Source of the DNA: Flavobacteriales bacterium UBA4011
GTDB lineage: Bacteria > Bacteroidota > Bacteroidia > Flavobacteriales_D > Crocinitomicaceae
Assembly: GCA_002384725.1 (NCBI GenBank)
Contig: DGBF01000036.1
Coordinates: forward strand, 1 to 7,555
DNA length: 7,555 bases
Direction of reading: 5' to 3'
Shown: positions 6,890 to 7,555 of the stretch, one piece after another
Layout of the letters: every line of letters starts with the position of its first letter
Position numbering within the stretch: the stretch's first letter is position 1
Translations under genes and position numbers: made by a program
The notes under the pieces: generated by a model
Seen by the model: the letters and a program-made list of their open reading frames with translations, nothing else
Databases searched by the model: none
What the model was told of the DNA's origin: nothing

Positions 6890-7555
6890 ATTACCACTTT
6901 TGACACCGCAGACGTTTATGCAAACCAGGCCGCAGAAACCGTTCTTGGCACAGCGCTAAAAGGGCAACGCCGCGAAGGCCTAGAAATTCTAACCAAGGTC
7001 TACTGGCCGGTTGCCGAAAAGGGGCCGAACGATGTGGGACTAGGCCGAAAGCACATCATGGAGTCGATCAATGGTTCCCTAAATCGCCTAAATACCGATT
7101 ACGTAGATCTTTATCAGGCACACAGGTTCGATTACGAAACCCCCCTTGAGGAAACGATGCAGGCGTTTGCCGACCTGGTCAAAATGGGCAAGGTGCTCTA
7201 TGTTGGCGTCTCCGAATGGACCGCCGACCAAATTCGCGAAGGTCAAGCTTTAGCGACCCAGATGGGTTATCGACTCATCTCAAACCAACCCCAGTACTCA
7301 ATGCTTTGGCGAGTAATCGAGGGTGAAGTAGTTCCAGCAAGCAAGGAGCTGGGTCTTTCCCAGATCGTTTGGTCTCCCCTGGCTCAAGGTGTGCTGACTG
7401 GCAAGTACCTTCCTAATGCTGAGTTGCCGAAAGACTCAAGAGCTGCCGATTCTGAAATCGGCGGCTTCATGGAAAAATTCATGACCGAAGACACGTTGAC
7501 CAGAGTCCAAAATCTAAAGCCACTCGCCGACGAACTAAACCTGACAATGGCCCAG
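6002..7555 (+). CDS. Chimeric open frame: exported barrel-like protein joined in frame to an aldo/keto reductase; no stop before window end
   Basis: One uninterrupted frame of 518 codons from the ATG at 6002 to the right edge. Residues 1-296 are an exported, outer-membrane beta-barrel-like protein; residues 297-518 are an aldo/keto reductase without its N-terminus. A secreted barrel fused to a cytosolic NADPH-dependent TIM-barrel enzyme makes no biological sense to me. GC content and leucine codon use also change at the same point, so I think this is two truncated genes brought together, probably artificially. The start is well supported: it overlaps the TPR gene stop by 11 nt (6002-6012) and gives a good signal peptide. 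An automatic annotator might name the whole frame 'aldo/keto reductase', which would be misleading for its first 60%. The two halves are described separately. Confidence 0.8.
   Translation, partial: MGIKLTYCLATLLLFFSINLNAQGDPINLEAQGNREVPKATRIAESPLIQDTATPSQVMDYPSLNLYFPTQIELRKIEAASVKIVDKLPQLYHSYLKLGVGSKFMPLGEFYFNNIRSRKYHYGVNLKHLSSFGNISEYAPAGFDRTRGEIFGSIIENRYQVNGSFHYGSQGLHYYGFKNDSIDKDSIRQRYNDVGFHFDFLRERKDTTNLNFKVGLTYNNFMSRKLGDADSLKNWRARENFFVIDGGAWYKMGKEIYSADLSISYNGYKYGEELKTLTPIDSGFVRDNTVISLKPRITTFDTADVYANQAAETVLGTALKGQRREGLEILTKVYWPVAEKGPNDVGLGRKHIMESINGSLNRLNTDYVDLYQAHRFDYETPLEETMQAFADLVKMGKVLYVGVSEWTADQIREGQALATQMGYRLISNQPQYSMLWRVIEGEVVPASKELGLSQIVWSPLAQGVLTGKYLPNAELPKDSRAADSEIGGFMEKFMTEDTLTRVQNLKPLADELNLTMAQ
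6890..6901 (+). other. Chimera junction: codons for Ile-Thr-Thr-Phe
   Basis: Before 6890 the protein is barrel-like (VISLKPR); after 6901 it is aldo/keto reductase (DTADVY). The four codons between fit both sides: GITTFDTADVY is typical of this reductase group, and ITTF is a plausible barrel strand. A shared 12-nt stretch would explain both the join and the kept frame. By hand count, GC is 21/60 at 6541-6600 and 6781-6840, 27/60 at 6841-6900, then 33/60, 34/60, 24/60, 34/60 and 34/60 over 6961-7260. TTA/TTG codons are 19 of 28 leucines before the junction and 3 of 25 after. The parental sequences are not visible here. Confidence 0.8.
6902..7555 (+). other. Aldo/keto reductase fragment, N-terminus and C-terminus missing
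   Basis: Residues 301-518 of the open frame are an NADPH-dependent aldo/keto reductase of the Kv-beta-subunit-like group. The full tetrad is present: D301 and Y306 in FDTADVY, K332 in ILTKVY, and H374 in DLYQAHR. Cofactor-barrel motifs follow: GVSEW (402-406), SNQPQYS (427-433) and SPLAQGVLTGKY (458-469). About 45-50 residues that normally precede the catalytic Asp (strands beta-1 and beta-2 with the nucleotide-facing glycine region) are replaced by the barrel sequence, so this product could not fold as a normal enzyme. The C-terminus runs off the window. The segment with YQAHRFDYETPLEE (371-384) is typical of actinobacterial homologues. With a GC of about 53%, that suggests a freshwater or marine actinobacterial donor; this is inference. 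These enzymes reduce aldehydes or ketones in the cytosol; the natural substrate cannot be told. Confidence 0.85.

Noticed and set aside
6002..7555. A genuine new fusion protein of an outer-membrane barrel with an aldo/keto reductase
   Set aside because: The reductase lacks its N-terminal strands, would be exported away from NADPH, and differs in GC and codon use exactly at the join; a chimera explains all of this more simply.

Overview
The window looks like about 6.9 kb of Bacteroidota (flavobacterial type) chromosome joined to about 0.65 kb of unrelated, probably actinobacterial DNA. The evidence for the main part is AT-rich coding sequence with TTA/TTG-dominated leucine codons, starts without Shine-Dalgarno sequences, a lipoprotein with a short Bacteroidota-style signal, a FtsE gene that stands without FtsX, and a long periplasmic TPR protein followed by an outer-membrane barrel-like protein. 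A finer placement, such as a Fluviicola/Crocinitomicaceae-like organism, is only a guess. I see no rRNA, tRNA, CRISPR array, transposase or phage gene.

Layout. Positions 1-1696 (minus strand) hold a two-gene operon: a YbdL-type methionine/glutamine aminotransferase, then a YafV-type nitrilase-fold omega-amidase that overlaps it by 13 nt and runs off the left edge. Together they match the transaminase/omega-amidase pathway: the transaminase re-aminates the keto acid of methionine with glutamine, and the amidase hydrolyses the resulting 2-oxoglutaramate to 2-oxoglutarate and ammonia. Positions 1697-1815 are a divergent intergenic region with a perfect 22-bp inverted repeat around a 2-nt centre. 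Positions 1816-2073 encode an 85-residue, cysteine-containing lipoprotein of unknown function. It converges, with an 8-bp gap, on ftsE (2082-2807, minus).

Positions 2808-2949 are a divergent promoter region. Positions 2950-6012 encode a 1020-residue exported protein built almost entirely of TPR-like repeats. Its stop overlaps by 11 nt the start of a second exported protein at 6002, whose first ~296 residues look like an outer-membrane beta-barrel. This pair is probably translated together and acts in the cell envelope; its exact function is unknown to me.

The most striking feature is at about 6890-6901. The reading frame from 6002 stays open to the window end (518 codons), but from about residue 297 the protein is an aldo/keto reductase that begins at the catalytic Asp-Tyr segment and lacks its N-terminus. 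GC content rises from about 35-45% to about 53% and leucine codon choice flips at the same place. I read this as a chimeric junction, most likely an assembly or amplification artefact at a short shared sequence coding Ile-Thr-Thr-Phe, and not as a new natural fusion. Read mapping across the junction would settle it. I found no convincing evidence of a previously undescribed system; the best leads after the junction are the palindrome and the TPR/barrel pair.
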